Shown piece after piece: positions 16,277 through 25,230 of a stretch of DNA of 64,000 nt. The notes beneath the pieces were generated by a model. It was given only the letters and a program-made list of their open reading frames with translations, did no database searches and was not told the origin of the DNA. Position 1 is the stretch's first letter, and each line of letters begins with the position of its first letter. The stretch covers positions 992,001-1,056,000 of the forward strand of contig NZ_CP035493.1 in NCBI RefSeq assembly GCF_004135385.1, given 5' to 3'. The translations under genes were made by a program, and so were the position numbers. This DNA is from Xylanimonas protaetiae (GTDB lineage Bacteria; Actinomycetota; Actinomycetes; Actinomycetales; Cellulomonadaceae).

Positions 16277-17725
16277 ATGGACTCTCCCCGCGTCGGCGCG
16301 TCGCTCGTCGCCGACTACGAGGCGGGTGCCGAGGTCGGGCCGCCCCCGGCGGCCGCCGACTGGACCGGCGCCGCGCCCGACGACGGACCGCCCTGGCTCG
16401 CGGCGACGCTGCCCGTGCTCGACCTGGCCGCCGGGTCCGTCCAGGCGCTGCGGCGCGCCGCGCAGCGCGCCGGGGCCTCCGGACCCGTCGTCGACGGCCC
16501 GCTGGACCTCGGGCGGGTCGCCGCGTCGTTCTCCTCCGAGCGGCTCTTCCGGCTCGACGGGCACGAGGTCGAGGGCTTCGCCCCGATGTCGGGCTTCTTC
16601 CGCAGCGCCGACGGCTGGGTGCGCACGCACGCCAACTACCCCCACCACGCGCACCGCCTGCTCGCGATCCTCGGGCTGCACGGCCTCGGCGAGTCCGGGC
16701 TGCACGGCCTCGCCGGGCCTGGGCAGACCGGCACCGTGCTGCCCGGGTCCGGGCCGGAGGTGCTCGCGCGGGCCGTGGCCGGGTACCGCTCGCAGAACCT
16801 CGAGGACGCCGCGGCGTCGGGCGGCGCCGTGGTCGTCCGCGTGCGCACGGAGGACGAGTGGCGGGCCTCGGCCCAGGGCGAGGCCGCGGCGTCGGGGCCG
16901 GTCGTCCAGGTGACGCGGCGCGACGACATCGGGCCCGCGCGGCCGCTCGGCGGCGGCGCCGCGCCGCTCGCCGGGATGCGCGTCCTGGACCTCACGCGCG
17001 TCATCGCCGGGCCCGTCGCGACGCGCTCGCTCGCGCTGCTCGGCGCCGACGTGCTGCGCGTCGACCCGCCCGTGCCCGCCGAGATCCGCTGGATGCACCT
17101 CGACACCGGCCAGGGCAAGCGCACCGCGCTCCTCGACCTGCACGACGACGGCGACCTCGCCCGCGCCCAGGCGCTGCTCGACGACGCCGACGCGCTCGTG
17201 ACCGGCTACCGCCCCGGCGCGCACGAGCTCGCGCGGCTGCGCGTGCCGCCGGGGATCGTGCACGCGCGCGTCTCCGCATGGGGCGAGACGGGTCCGTGGG
17301 CGCAGCGGCGCGGGTTCGACTCGATCGTGCAGGCCGCGACGGGCATCTCGATCATCGAGTCCCTGGGCGGCGACGCGAGAGAGAAGACCGGTCCCGGCGT
17401 GCTGCCCGCGCAGGCGCTCGACCACGCCACCGGGTACCTGCTCGCCGCGGGCGTCGTGGACGCGCTGCGGGCACGCTCCGCCGACGGCCGCGGCCGGGAC
17501 GTCGTCGTCTCGCTGGCCCGGACGGCGGCCTGGCTGCTCGACGCGCCGGGGCGCGACCCGCAGCACCCGGCGCCGGCGCCGCTACCGCGCGACGCGACGG
17601 TGAGCCACGGGCACGGCCCCCAGGTGACGACGTCCCGCCCGGCGCTGCCGGGCTTCGACGACTACGCGTCGCCCGCGCACCCGTGGGGCACCGACCACGC
17701 GGCGTGGGCGACGACGACGGTGTGA
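16277..17725 (+). CDS. CoA-transferase family III (CaiB/BaiF-like)
   Basis: 482-residue protein. The canonical domain start, LAGMRVLDLTRVIAGPVATR and then LGADVLRVDPP, lies in the middle (about residue 235 onward), while the first 230 residues look like the second-domain half of this fold, a permuted-looking layout that I have seen annotated in actinobacteria simply as CoA transferase. A candidate catalytic Asp is in QALDHATGYL. It would move CoA between carboxylic acids. ATG at 16277 follows TACCGT (16265-16270) by 6 nt, so leaderless. Substrate unknown. Confidence 0.82.
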   Translation: MDSPRVGASLVADYEAGAEVGPPPAAADWTGAAPDDGPPWLAATLPVLDLAAGSVQALRRAAQRAGASGPVVDGPLDLGRVAASFSSERLFRLDGHEVEGFAPMSGFFRSADGWVRTHANYPHHAHRLLAILGLHGLGESGLHGLAGPGQTGTVLPGSGPEVLARAVAGYRSQNLEDAAASGGAVVVRVRTEDEWRASAQGEAAASGPVVQVTRRDDIGPARPLGGGAAPLAGMRVLDLTRVIAGPVATRSLALLGADVLRVDPPVPAEIRWMHLDTGQGKRTALLDLHDDGDLARAQALLDDADALVTGYRPGAHELARLRVPPGIVHARVSAWGETGPWAQRRGFDSIVQAATGISIIESLGGDAREKTGPGVLPAQALDHATGYLLAAGVVDALRARSADGRGRDVVVSLARTAAWLLDAPGRDPQHPAPAPLPRDATVSHGHGPQVTTSRPALPGFDDYASPAHPWGTDHAAWATTTV

Positions 17726-17761
17726 CCGCGGGGTCGTTGGCTGGTGGCAGTGCCGGGGCCC

Positions 17762-17790
17762 GGGTCCTGCGACGGCGCGCAGGACGACGA
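17762..17790 (+). repeat. 29-bp dispersed repeat, intergenic copy
   Basis: Copy 2 of the repeat, matching the inverted copy at 27721-27749 at 27 of 29 positions. It contains an 8-bp stem (GTCCTGCG / CGCAGGAC, loop of six). It is in the 175-bp gap between the convergent CoA-transferase and hemA genes, where it could also act as a weak terminator. Confidence 0.65.
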
Positions 17791-17900
17791 GGAGCGGCCC
17801 GGCTCGCATCACGCGGAGACGCTCAGCACGGAGCGCCTTCCGCACCTGCGCGGCGCCGCGGAGCGCATGGTCCCTCGGGGCCGTGGCGCAGTGCCGCCGG

Positions 17901-19391
17901 TCAGCGGCGCGGGGTGCTCGGCTCCGCGGTGGCCGCCTCGGCCTCCGTCACGACGTCGCGTTCCGCCGCCCGGGCGCGGGCCAGGGCCTCGGCGCGCGCG
18001 GCGACGATCTTCGTGTGGAGCGCGGTGTGGACGCGCTTGCGGACGTCGCGGGAGATCTTGTCGACGTCGTCCTCGTCGGGCTCCGACGGGTCGCCGTGGG
18101 CGGCGAGCTCCGCGCGGAGGCGGTCGACGGCGGCGGCGATCTCGGCCTCGGCCTGCCGCTCGGCCTCGTCCAGCAGGGCGACGACGGCGGCGTCGGCCGC
18201 GCGGCCCACCTGGTGGTCGGCGAACTCGCGCGCCGCGGCGTCGACGAGCTCGCGGGCATGCCGGACGACCGAGGTGGCGGTCGCCGGCGCGTGCGCCTTG
18301 AGGGCCTGGAGGTCGTAGAGGAGCACGCCCTCGACGTCGGCGACCTCGGGGTCGACGTCGCGGTGCAGCGCAAGGTCGAGCACGACGAGCGGGCGGGGCG
18401 TGCCCCGGTCGGCGGAGCCGGCGCGGGCGGCGGCGCGCTCGGTCGCCCGGACGCGGGCCCGCGCGACGGCCGCGGCGTCGAGCACGAACTCGATCGAGGC
18501 CTCGGGGCCGCGCCGGTCGGCGTCGGGCTCCGCGCCGGGCTCCACGTCGGGCTCCACGTGGGAGCGCGACGGCGCGGGCGCCGGGTCGGTCGGCGTCGCG
18601 AGCGTCGGCCCGCGGCCGCGGGCGCCCGAGACCGAGACGACCAGGTCGGCCTCGGCGAGCGCCTCGACGAGCGACTCCTCGTCCGGGCCGAGGGCCTCGA
18701 CGTCGTGCGACTGGGCGAACAGCTCGGCGCGGCCGGACTGGGAGAAGACGCGGACGTCGTCGGCGCCGCGCGCGGCGAGCGCCGCGACGGTCGCTCCGGC
18801 GTACGAGCCGGTGCCGATGAGGACCGTGCGGACGTTGCGCCACGCGGGCAGGGCGCGGGCGGCGAGGTCGAGCGCGAGCTTGACGACGGAGCGGCCGGTG
18901 GCGCCGAGCTCGGTCGACGTGCCCACGCGCTTGGACGTGCGCGACGCCGTCTGGAAGAGCAGCTCGAGCGTCTTGGACGTGGTGTGCTCCTCGCGGGCGA
19001 TGGCGAGCGCCCGCTTGACCTGCCCGGCGATCTCGCGCTCGCCGATGACCATGGAGTCGAGCCCGGCCGCGACGGCGAACAGGTGCTCGGGCACCTCGGA
19101 CGCGGTGCGCACCGTGAAGGAGCCCGTCGCGGTCGTCGCCGGGACGCCGGACGCCGCGGCGACCAGCTCGGCCACGTGCGTCGTCGCGTGCTCCAGCGTG
19201 TGCCCGTTCATCGGCGCCTCGACGTCGAGGTACAGCTCGAACCGGTTGCACGTGGAGATGACGACGGCACCCTGCACGGGCTGGCACGAGCCCACGATCG
19301 TGCGTGCCACCGACGCGGACCCCGACGACAGCCGCTCGAGCGCGTCGAGGTCCAGCTCCCGGTGGGAAGCGGTCAGGGAGAGCAGCACCAC
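17901..19391 (-). CDS. hemA: Glutamyl-tRNA reductase
   Basis: Reduces glutamyl-tRNA to glutamate-1-semialdehyde with NADPH, the first step of C5-pathway tetrapyrrole synthesis. 496 residues, longer than the usual 420-450. The catalytic Cys is C48 in STCNRFELY; the NADP-binding GTGSYAGATVAAL is present. Extra length comes from an acidic Pro-rich insertion around residues 255-295 (EPDVEPGAEPDAD-type) and an Ala/Glu-rich C-terminal dimerisation tail. GTG at 19391 is preceded by TACAGT (19405-19400) with an 8-nt gap. Divergent from hemE with only 48 bp between start codons, so the promoters nearly touch and may be co-regulated. Confidence 0.95.
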   Translation of the reverse strand: MVLLSLTASHRELDLDALERLSSGSASVARTIVGSCQPVQGAVVISTCNRFELYLDVEAPMNGHTLEHATTHVAELVAAASGVPATTATGSFTVRTASEVPEHLFAVAAGLDSMVIGEREIAGQVKRALAIAREEHTTSKTLELLFQTASRTSKRVGTSTELGATGRSVVKLALDLAARALPAWRNVRTVLIGTGSYAGATVAALAARGADDVRVFSQSGRAELFAQSHDVEALGPDEESLVEALAEADLVVSVSGARGRGPTLATPTDPAPAPSRSHVEPDVEPGAEPDADRRGPEASIEFVLDAAAVARARVRATERAAARAGSADRGTPRPLVVLDLALHRDVDPEVADVEGVLLYDLQALKAHAPATATSVVRHARELVDAAAREFADHQVGRAADAAVVALLDEAERQAEAEIAAAVDRLRAELAAHGDPSEPDEDDVDKISRDVRKRVHTALHTKIVAARAEALARARAAERDVVTEAEAATAEPSTPRR

Positions 19392-19439
19392 AGCTCTGGA
19401 CTGTAGTTGCCCGCCCGCGCCGGGGCAGAATCCTTGCTC

Positions 19440-20603
19440 GTGACCTCCCACACTCCGGCCCCCGAGCCGCTCGGTGCCACGCACGTCGCGACGACGACCC
19501 CGCTGCCGTCGGACCATCCGCTCGCCGACGGGCGCACCGCCGCGTCGCCGCTGGTCAGGGCTCTGCGGGGTGACCGCCCCGAACGGCTCCCCATCTGGTT
19601 CATGCGGCAGGCGGGCCGGTCGCTGCCGGAGTACCGGAAGGTCCGCGAGGGGCACGCGATGCTCGACTCGTGCCTGGACCCGGCCCTTGCGACAGAGATC
19701 ACACTGCAGCCCGTGCGCCGCCACGGGGTGGACGCGGCGATCTTCTTCTCCGACATCGTGGTGCCGCTCAAGCTCGCGGGCGTGGCCGTGGACATCGTGC
19801 CCGGCGTCGGGCCCGTCATGGACCAGCCGTACCGCACGCCCGCCGACGTCGACCGGCTCGTCTCCGCGACCCTGACGCCGGAGGCGCTCGCGCCCGTCCG
19901 CGAGGCCGTCGCGCTGACGGTCGCGGAGCTGGGCGGCACGCCGCTCATCGGGTTCGGCGGGGCACCCTTCACGCTGGCCGCCTACCTGGTCGAGGGGCGG
20001 CCGTCGCGCGACCACCTCGCCGCGCGCACCCTCATGCACGCCGACCCTCAGACGTGGGACCGCCTGGTCGCGTGGACGGCGTCGCTCACGGGCGACTTCC
20101 TGCGCGCCCAGGTGCTCGCGGGCGCCTCGGCCGTGCAGCTCTTCGACTCGTGGGCGGGGTCGCTGTCGCTGGGCGACTACACCGCGCGCGTGGCGCCGGC
20201 GTCGGCGCAGGCGCTGTCCGCCGTCGCCCACCTCGGCGTGCCCGGCATCCACTTCGGCACCGGCACCGGGCACCTGCTCCCGGCGATGCGGGACGTCCTG
20301 ACGTCGGCCGGGATCGCGGACCGCGTCGTCGGGGTCGACTACCGCACCCCGCTCGACGAGGCTCTGGCCATGATCGGCGAGGGCGTGACCATCCAGGGCA
20401 ACATCGACCCGGCGCTGCTCGCGGCGCCGTGGGACGTGCTCGAGGCGCACGTGCGCGACGTCGTCGCCCGCGGGGCCGGGGGTGCGGGACCGGCCGGCGG
20501 GCGTCGCGCGCCCGGGCACGTGGTGAACCTCGGGCACGGCGTGCCGCCCGAGACGGACCCGACCGTGCTGACGCGCGTCGTCGAGCTGGTGCACTCGCTG
20601 TGA
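19440..20603 (+). CDS. hemE: Uroporphyrinogen decarboxylase
   Basis: Decarboxylates uroporphyrinogen III to coproporphyrinogen III. 387 residues with a 30-residue variable N-terminus. Active-site motifs visible: PIWFMRQAGRSLPEYR, FSDIVVPLKLAG, GFGGAPFTLAAYLVEG, LFDSWAGSLS and a C-terminal NLGHGVPPETDP. GTG at 19440 has the -10-like CAGAAT (19426-19431) 8 nt upstream; an upstream in-frame ATG-type start at 19407 would overlap the hemA promoter and is unlikely. The stop overlaps the next start (GTGA), coupling it to hemY. Confidence 0.95.
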   Translation: MTSHTPAPEPLGATHVATTTPLPSDHPLADGRTAASPLVRALRGDRPERLPIWFMRQAGRSLPEYRKVREGHAMLDSCLDPALATEITLQPVRRHGVDAAIFFSDIVVPLKLAGVAVDIVPGVGPVMDQPYRTPADVDRLVSATLTPEALAPVREAVALTVAELGGTPLIGFGGAPFTLAAYLVEGRPSRDHLAARTLMHADPQTWDRLVAWTASLTGDFLRAQVLAGASAVQLFDSWAGSLSLGDYTARVAPASAQALSAVAHLGVPGIHFGTGTGHLLPAMRDVLTSAGIADRVVGVDYRTPLDEALAMIGEGVTIQGNIDPALLAAPWDVLEAHVRDVVARGAGGAGPAGGRRAPGHVVNLGHGVPPETDPTVLTRVVELVHSL

Positions 20604-22039
20604 CGGCGGAGGAGAAGGTCGACGCCGTCGTCGTCGGCGGCGGCATCGGCGGGCTCACGGCCGCGCGGACGCTGGCACGGCGCGGGCTGCGCGTCGTCGT
20701 GCTGGAGGCCGACGCCCTGCCCGGCGGGCCGGTGCGCGGCGGGCACTTCGCGTCGCTGCCGTCGGTGCCCGTGGACGTGGGCGTGGAGTCGTACGCCGCG
20801 CGCGGCGTCGCGGTGACCGAGCTCGCGGAGGAGCTCGGGCTGACGGGCGCCGTGCCGGCCGCCGCGCAGGCGTGGGGGTACTCGGCCGGGCGCACGTTCC
20901 CGCTGCCCGCGGCGGGCATGCTCGGCATCCCGTCGACGCCGTGGGCCGCCGACGTGCGCCGCGCGGTCGGGTGGCCCGGCGCGCTGCGGGCCTCGCTCGA
21001 CCGCGTGCTGCCGGCCCGGTTCGCCGACACGTCGTCCCTCGGGGCGCTCGTGCGCTCGCGCATGGGCCGCCGCGTCACCGACCGGCTCGTCACGCTCATC
21101 GCGGCCGGCGTGCACTCCGCGACGGTCGACGCGCTCGACGTGGGCGCCGTCGCCCCCGGGCTGCTCGACGCGTTCGCGCGCGAGGGCTCGCTGTCGAAGG
21201 CCGTCGGCTCGTTGCGCAAGGCCGCGCCGGCCGGGGCGATGGTCCGCGGCGTCGACGGCGGCATCCACGCGATCATCGAGGCGATGGTCGGCGAGCTCAA
21301 CGCCGACGCCGAGCAGTGGGACGCGCAGGGGTCGCCCGCCACGAGCGCCGGCGTGCGCTGCACCGAGAAGGTCGTGGGGATCGAGCGCGTCGCGGGCCTG
21401 GGCGGCTCCGCGGCCGCCGGCCGCTGGAAGGTCACCACCGCGACGGGCGCCGTCGTCGTCGCGCCGCGGCTCGTCGTCGCGACGCCCGCCGTGGCGCCCC
21501 TGCTGGCCCCCGTCGTGGGCGTGGACCCGCCGACGGCGACGCCGGGCGCACCCATCGCGCTCGTCGCACTGCTCCTCGACGCCCCCGAGCTCGACGCCGC
21601 CCCGCGCGGCACGGGCATGCTCATCGCCCCCGACTCGCGCGGCAGCACGGGCGTGGCCGCGAAGGCGTTCACGCACGCGACCGCCAAGTGGCCCTGGCTC
21701 GCGGCCCGCGTCCGCGCGGCCGCCGGCGAGGGCGTCCACGTCGTCCGCCTCAGCTACGGCCGCCTGGGCGACACGGTCGTGGAGCCCGACGTCGAGCGCG
21801 CCACGCACGACGCCGGCGTCCTGCTGGGCGTCGACCTGCGCGGCCGCGTCCGCGACCACCTGGTCCAGCGCTGGGACGGCTCTCTCCCGCCGCCCACCCC
21901 GGCCTACCGGGCGGCGCTGACAGGCTTCACGGACGCAGTGGCGGCCCAGGACGGCCTGACGGTCGTGGGCGGCTGGATCGCCGGCACGGGCCTGGCGTCG
22001 ATCGTGACGCACGCCCGCACGGCGGCGGCGGACCTGTAG
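20600..22039 (+). CDS. hemY: Coproporphyrinogen III / protoporphyrinogen oxidase, FAD-dependent (HemY type)
   Basis: 479-residue flavoprotein of the HemY/CgoX class. The FAD-binding dinucleotide fold is VVVGGGIGGLTAARTLARRG at residues 10-29, and the C-terminal FAD signature is GGWIAGTGLASIV. In actinobacteria this enzyme normally oxidises coproporphyrinogen III to coproporphyrin III in the coproporphyrin-dependent route (established for the group; inferred here). GTG at 20600 overlaps the hemE stop by 4 bp. Neither hemQ (chdC) nor hemH follows; instead a perfect palindrome and then hemC. Confidence 0.92.
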   Translation: MTAEEKVDAVVVGGGIGGLTAARTLARRGLRVVVLEADALPGGPVRGGHFASLPSVPVDVGVESYAARGVAVTELAEELGLTGAVPAAAQAWGYSAGRTFPLPAAGMLGIPSTPWAADVRRAVGWPGALRASLDRVLPARFADTSSLGALVRSRMGRRVTDRLVTLIAAGVHSATVDALDVGAVAPGLLDAFAREGSLSKAVGSLRKAAPAGAMVRGVDGGIHAIIEAMVGELNADAEQWDAQGSPATSAGVRCTEKVVGIERVAGLGGSAAAGRWKVTTATGAVVVAPRLVVATPAVAPLLAPVVGVDPPTATPGAPIALVALLLDAPELDAAPRGTGMLIAPDSRGSTGVAAKAFTHATAKWPWLAARVRAAAGEGVHVVRLSYGRLGDTVVEPDVERATHDAGVLLGVDLRGRVRDHLVQRWDGSLPPPTPAYRAALTGFTDAVAAQDGLTVVGGWIAGTGLASIVTHARTAAADL

Positions 22040-22064
22040 CAGCCGGCCTCGGCGACACGTCTGA

Positions 22065-22122
22065 CCGGCAGTTCGTCGTCAACCCGTGCCCCCGGGCGCA
22101 CGGGTTGACGACGAACTGCCGG
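22065..22122. repeat. 58-bp palindrome between hemY and hemC
   Basis: Perfect 25-bp arms (22065-22089 and 22098-22122) enclose 8 bases whose inner six (CCCGGG) are again palindromic; only 22090/22097 break symmetry. It begins 25 bp after the hemY stop and can form a very stable hairpin, presumably separating the hemEY and hemCDBL units. Architecture matches the palindrome at 6581 although the arm sequence differs. Confidence 0.8.
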
Positions 22123-22185
22123 GGTGTGACCAGCCACGCAGCGACCTGGTTTCGTTCAGCGCGGGCCGCGCGCGAGGATGGGGGC

Positions 22186-23210
22186 GTGACCGCACCCCTC
22201 CGTCTCGGCACCCGGGCCAGCCTGCTGGCCACCACGCAGTCGGGCCTCGTGGCGAAGCGCCTCGAGGAGCTGACCGGGCGGCCGGTCGAGCTCATCCACA
22301 TCCGCACCGACGGCGACGTGCTCACCGGGTCCCTGGCCTCGCTCGGGGGACGGGCGTGTTCGTGGCCGCGCTGCGCGAGGCGCTGCTCGACGGGCGCTGC
22401 GACGTCGCCGTCCACAGCCTCAAGGACCTGCCCACGGGTGCGGTCGAGGGGCTCACGTTCGTCACGCCCGAGCGCGAGGACCCGCGCGACGCCCTGTGCG
22501 CCCGCGACGGGCTCACGCTCGAGACCCTGCCCCGCGGCGCCCGCGTGGGCACGGGCTCGCCGCGCCGCGCCGCACAGCTGCGCGCCGCCCGCCCGGACCT
22601 CGACGTCGTCGACATCCGCGGCAACGTCGACACGCGCCTGAGGCGCGCGCTCGGCCCGGACGCCGACCTCGACGCCGTCGTGCTCGCCTGCTCGGGCCTG
22701 ACCCGGCTCGGCCGCCTCGACGCCGTGACCGACGCCCTCGACCCCGCGCTCGTGGCCCCGGCCCCCGGGCAGGGCGCGCTCGCCGTCGAGGCCCGCACCG
22801 CGGACGTCGCCGAGGGCGGCCCGCTCGCCGAGGCGTTCGCCGCCCTCGACCACCGCGCCACCCGCCTGTCCGTGATCGCCGAGCGGGCCGTGCTCGCCCG
22901 GCTCGAGGCCGGCTGCGCCGCGCCGGTCGGAGCGCTCGCCAGGGCGTCGGACGGGGAGCTGACGCTCGACGCCGTCGTCGCCCGCGTGGACGGCACCGAG
23001 ACGCTCGGGCACCGCGCGTCCGTCGCGCTCGGGCAGGACGTCGCGGACGACGACGCCGCCCGCGACCTGGGCGTGCGCGTCGCCGAGGCCCTGCTCGCCG
23101 ACGGCGCGGAGCGCCTCGCCCCGCTCGCCGCGACGGTCGCGCGGCCCGCCCCGGCGACGCCGGACCCCGCGCTCGCCGACCCCACCGAGGCGGGCGCTCC
23201 CGGATCGTGA
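22186..23210 (+). pseudogene. hemC: Hydroxymethylbilane synthase, apparently frameshifted by one missing base
   Basis: Porphobilinogen deaminase, polymerising four porphobilinogens. Residues 1-54 (LRLGTRASLLATTQSGLVAK to SLASLGG) are in one frame; the rest (TGVFVAALREALL onward) is one frame over. Joining at the G run 22345-22349 needs one extra base and restores a colinear 341-residue protein with the dipyrromethane-binding Cys in LEAGCAAPVGA. As written the gene is broken, yet it is an essential single step between intact hemB and hemE neighbours, so a sequencing error in the G run is the likelier explanation. GTG at 22186 follows GAGGAT by 6 nt. Its stop overlaps hemD (GTGA). Confidence 0.9.
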
Positions 23211-24232
23211 CCGACCTGGACCTCCCGCTCGCCGGCCGCACGGTGCTCGTCACGCGCGCCCCGGAGCGCTCGCGCGCGCTCGCCGAGCGGCTGCGCGCGC
23301 TGGGCGCCGACGTCCTCGTCGCACCGGTGACGGCGACGGCCCCGCCCGCGTCCGTCACTGCGCTGGACACGGCGGTCCGAGCCCTCGACGCGTACGCGTG
23401 GGTGGCGGTGACGAGCGTGAACGCCGTCGACGCCGTCGTCGCGGCGGCGGCCCGGACGGGCGTCACGCTCGCGGGCCTTCCGCCGCGCGCATCGGAACGT
23501 GCGGACGGGATCGGAACGTGGGTTGCGGCGCACGTTCCGATCCCGAATGCACGTTCCGATCGGCACGGGGCCGGGGCGACGCGCTGGGCCGCGGTCGGGC
23601 CGGCTACCGCCCGGGCGCTGCGCGGGGCCGGCGTGGCGGTCGCGCTGGAGGCGCACGGGACCGCGGGCGAGCTCGTCGCCGCGTTTCCCGCCGCGCCCGC
23701 ACGCGGTGCGGCGGCCGAGACGGGTGCCGCACCGATGACCAGCAGCGCGCCCGCACCCCAGATCGATGCCGCGCCCGGTCTCGCGGCCGGCGCGACGCCC
23801 GGCTCGGCGGCCGCTTCCGCTACCGCGGCGACGCCGGACGGCACAGGGCCGGGCCGCCGCGTGCTCCTCCCCCTCGGGGACCTCGCGCGCACCGTGCTCG
23901 CCGACGGGCTGCGCGCCGCCGGGTGGGACGTCGACGTCGTCGTCGCCTACCGCACCGTGCCCGTCGCGCTGCCCGACGACGTCGCCGGCCTCGCCCGCGC
24001 CGGGCGGGTCGACGTCGCCGTCGTCGCCGCCGGGTCCGCCGCGCGCGAGCTCGCGCGGCAGCTCGGGGACGCCGCTCCCCCCGTCGTCGCCATCGGACAG
24101 CCTTCCGCCGACGCCGCCCGGGCCGCCGGGCTGACCGTCGTCGGCGTCGCCGACCACCCCACCGACCACGCTCTCGCCGACGCGCTGTGCGCGGCGGCCC
24201 ACCCAGCACCGACCACGAGGAGTGACGCGTGA
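23207..24232 (+). CDS. hemD: Uroporphyrinogen-III synthase with palindromic-element insertion
   Basis: Cyclises hydroxymethylbilane with ring-D inversion. 341 residues against a usual 250-270. The fold is recognised from [21 protein letters not shown] at the start, [10 protein letters not shown] (68-77), [17 protein letters not shown] (126-142) and [16 protein letters not shown] near the end. Two features explain the extra length: residues about 95-119 are encoded by a 70-bp palindrome, and residues about 160-215 are an Ala/Pro/Thr-rich linker between the two lobes. Both are in frame and in loops, so the enzyme could still fold. GTG at 23207 overlaps the hemC stop; its own stop overlaps hemB, both by 4 bp. 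Confidence 0.9.
   Translation: MTDLDLPLAGRTVLVTRAPERSRALAERLRALGADVLVAPVTATAPPASVTALDTAVRALDAYAWVAVTSVNAVDAVVAAAARTGVTLAGLPPRASERADGIGTWVAAHVPIPNARSDRHGAGATRWAAVGPATARALRGAGVAVALEAHGTAGELVAAFPAAPARGAAAETGAAPMTSSAPAPQIDAAPGLAAGATPGSAAASATAATPDGTGPGRRVLLPLGDLARTVLADGLRAAGWDVDVVVAYRTVPVALPDDVAGLARAGRVDVAVVAAGSAARELARQLGDAAPPVVAIGQPSADAARAAGLTVVGVADHPTDHALADALCAAAHPAPTTRSDA
23491..23560. repeat. 70-bp palindromic element inside hemD
   Basis: Outer arms ATCGGAACGTGC (23491-23502) and GCACGTTCCGAT (23549-23560), inner arms 23507-23520 and 23531-23544, a 10-nt loop and two mismatched base pairs in 23503-23506 / 23545-23548. Both arm halves use the same 11-mer ATCGGAACGTG, so the element is also an internal direct repeat. 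The same 11-mer builds the intergenic palindrome at 56285-56360. Confidence 0.8.
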
Positions 24233-25230
24233 GCTCAGGAATCGTCTACCGCCCGCGGCGGCTGCGGGCCACGCCGCGCATGCGGCGGCTCGTCGCCGAG
24301 AACCGGCTGCACGCGGCCGAGCTGGTGCTGCCGCTGTTCGTCAAGGAAGGGCTCACCAAGCCCGCCCCGATCACCTCCATGCCCGGGCAGGTGCAGCACA
24401 CGCTCGGCACGCTGCGCGACACCGTCGCGGCCGCGGCGCGGGCAGGGCTGGGCGGCGTGATGCTGTTCGGCATCCCCGCGGTGCGCGACGCCGTCGGGTC
24501 GCAGGGCGAGGCGCCGGACGGGATCCTGCAGCGCGGCATCGCCGTCGCGCGGGCCGCGGTGGCCGAGGTCGAGGCGGAGACCGGCCGGCCCGGCCCCGTC
24601 GTCATGGCCGACACGTGCCTCGACGAGTTCACCGACCACGGGCACTGCGGCGTCCTGACCGCCGACGGCGAGGTCGACAACGACGCCACGCTCGACCGCT
24701 ACGCGGCCATGGCCGTCGCGCAGGCCCGCGCGGGCGCCGAGGTGGTGGCCCCGAGCGGCATGATGGACGGCCAGGTGGCCGTGATCCGGGACGCGCTCGA
24801 CGACGCCGGGTTCACCGGGGTGTCGATCCTGGCCTACTCCGCGAAGTACGCGAGCCCCTTCTACGGGCCGTTCCGCGAGGCTGTGGACAGCGCCCTCCAG
24901 GGCGACCGCCGCACGTACCAGATGGACGCCGCGAACCTGCGCGAAGGGCTGCGCGAGGCGGACCTCGACCTCGCCGAGGGCGCCGACATCGTCATGGTCA
25001 AGCCCGCGGGCTCGTACCTCGACGTGCTGCACGCCGTCGCGGAGCGGTCCGACGTGCCCGTCGCGGCGTACCAGGTCAGCGGCGAGTACGCGATGATCGA
25101 GGCCGCCGCGGCCCACGGCTGGATCGACCGGAAGGCGTCGGTCCTGGAGTCCGTCACGAGCATCAAGCGCGCGGGCGCCGACATCGTCCTGACCTACTGG
25201 GCCCTCGAGATCGCGGAGTGGATCAAGTGA
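24229..25230 (+). CDS. hemB: Delta-aminolevulinic acid dehydratase (porphobilinogen synthase)
   Basis: Condenses two aminolevulinate molecules to porphobilinogen. 333 residues, usual length. Active-site lysines are seen in [14 protein letters not shown] and [26 protein letters not shown] is the metal-site loop, with Asp/Cys arrangement suggesting a Mg or K-activated rather than full three-Cys zinc enzyme (inference). GTG at 24229 overlaps the hemD stop by 4 bp and its stop overlaps hemL the same way, part of a tightly coupled hemCDBL operon. Confidence 0.96.
   Translation: MSSGIVYRPRRLRATPRMRRLVAENRLHAAELVLPLFVKEGLTKPAPITSMPGQVQHTLGTLRDTVAAAARAGLGGVMLFGIPAVRDAVGSQGEAPDGILQRGIAVARAAVAEVEAETGRPGPVVMADTCLDEFTDHGHCGVLTADGEVDNDATLDRYAAMAVAQARAGAEVVAPSGMMDGQVAVIRDALDDAGFTGVSILAYSAKYASPFYGPFREAVDSALQGDRRTYQMDAANLREGLREADLDLAEGADIVMVKPAGSYLDVLHAVAERSDVPVAAYQVSGEYAMIEAAAAHGWIDRKASVLESVTSIKRAGADIVLTYWALEIAEWIK

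Noticed and set aside
17726-17900. Unannotated gene in the CoA-transferase to hemA gap
   Set aside because: Both strands give only shadow frames; the only structure seen is the dispersed repeat at 17762-17790.
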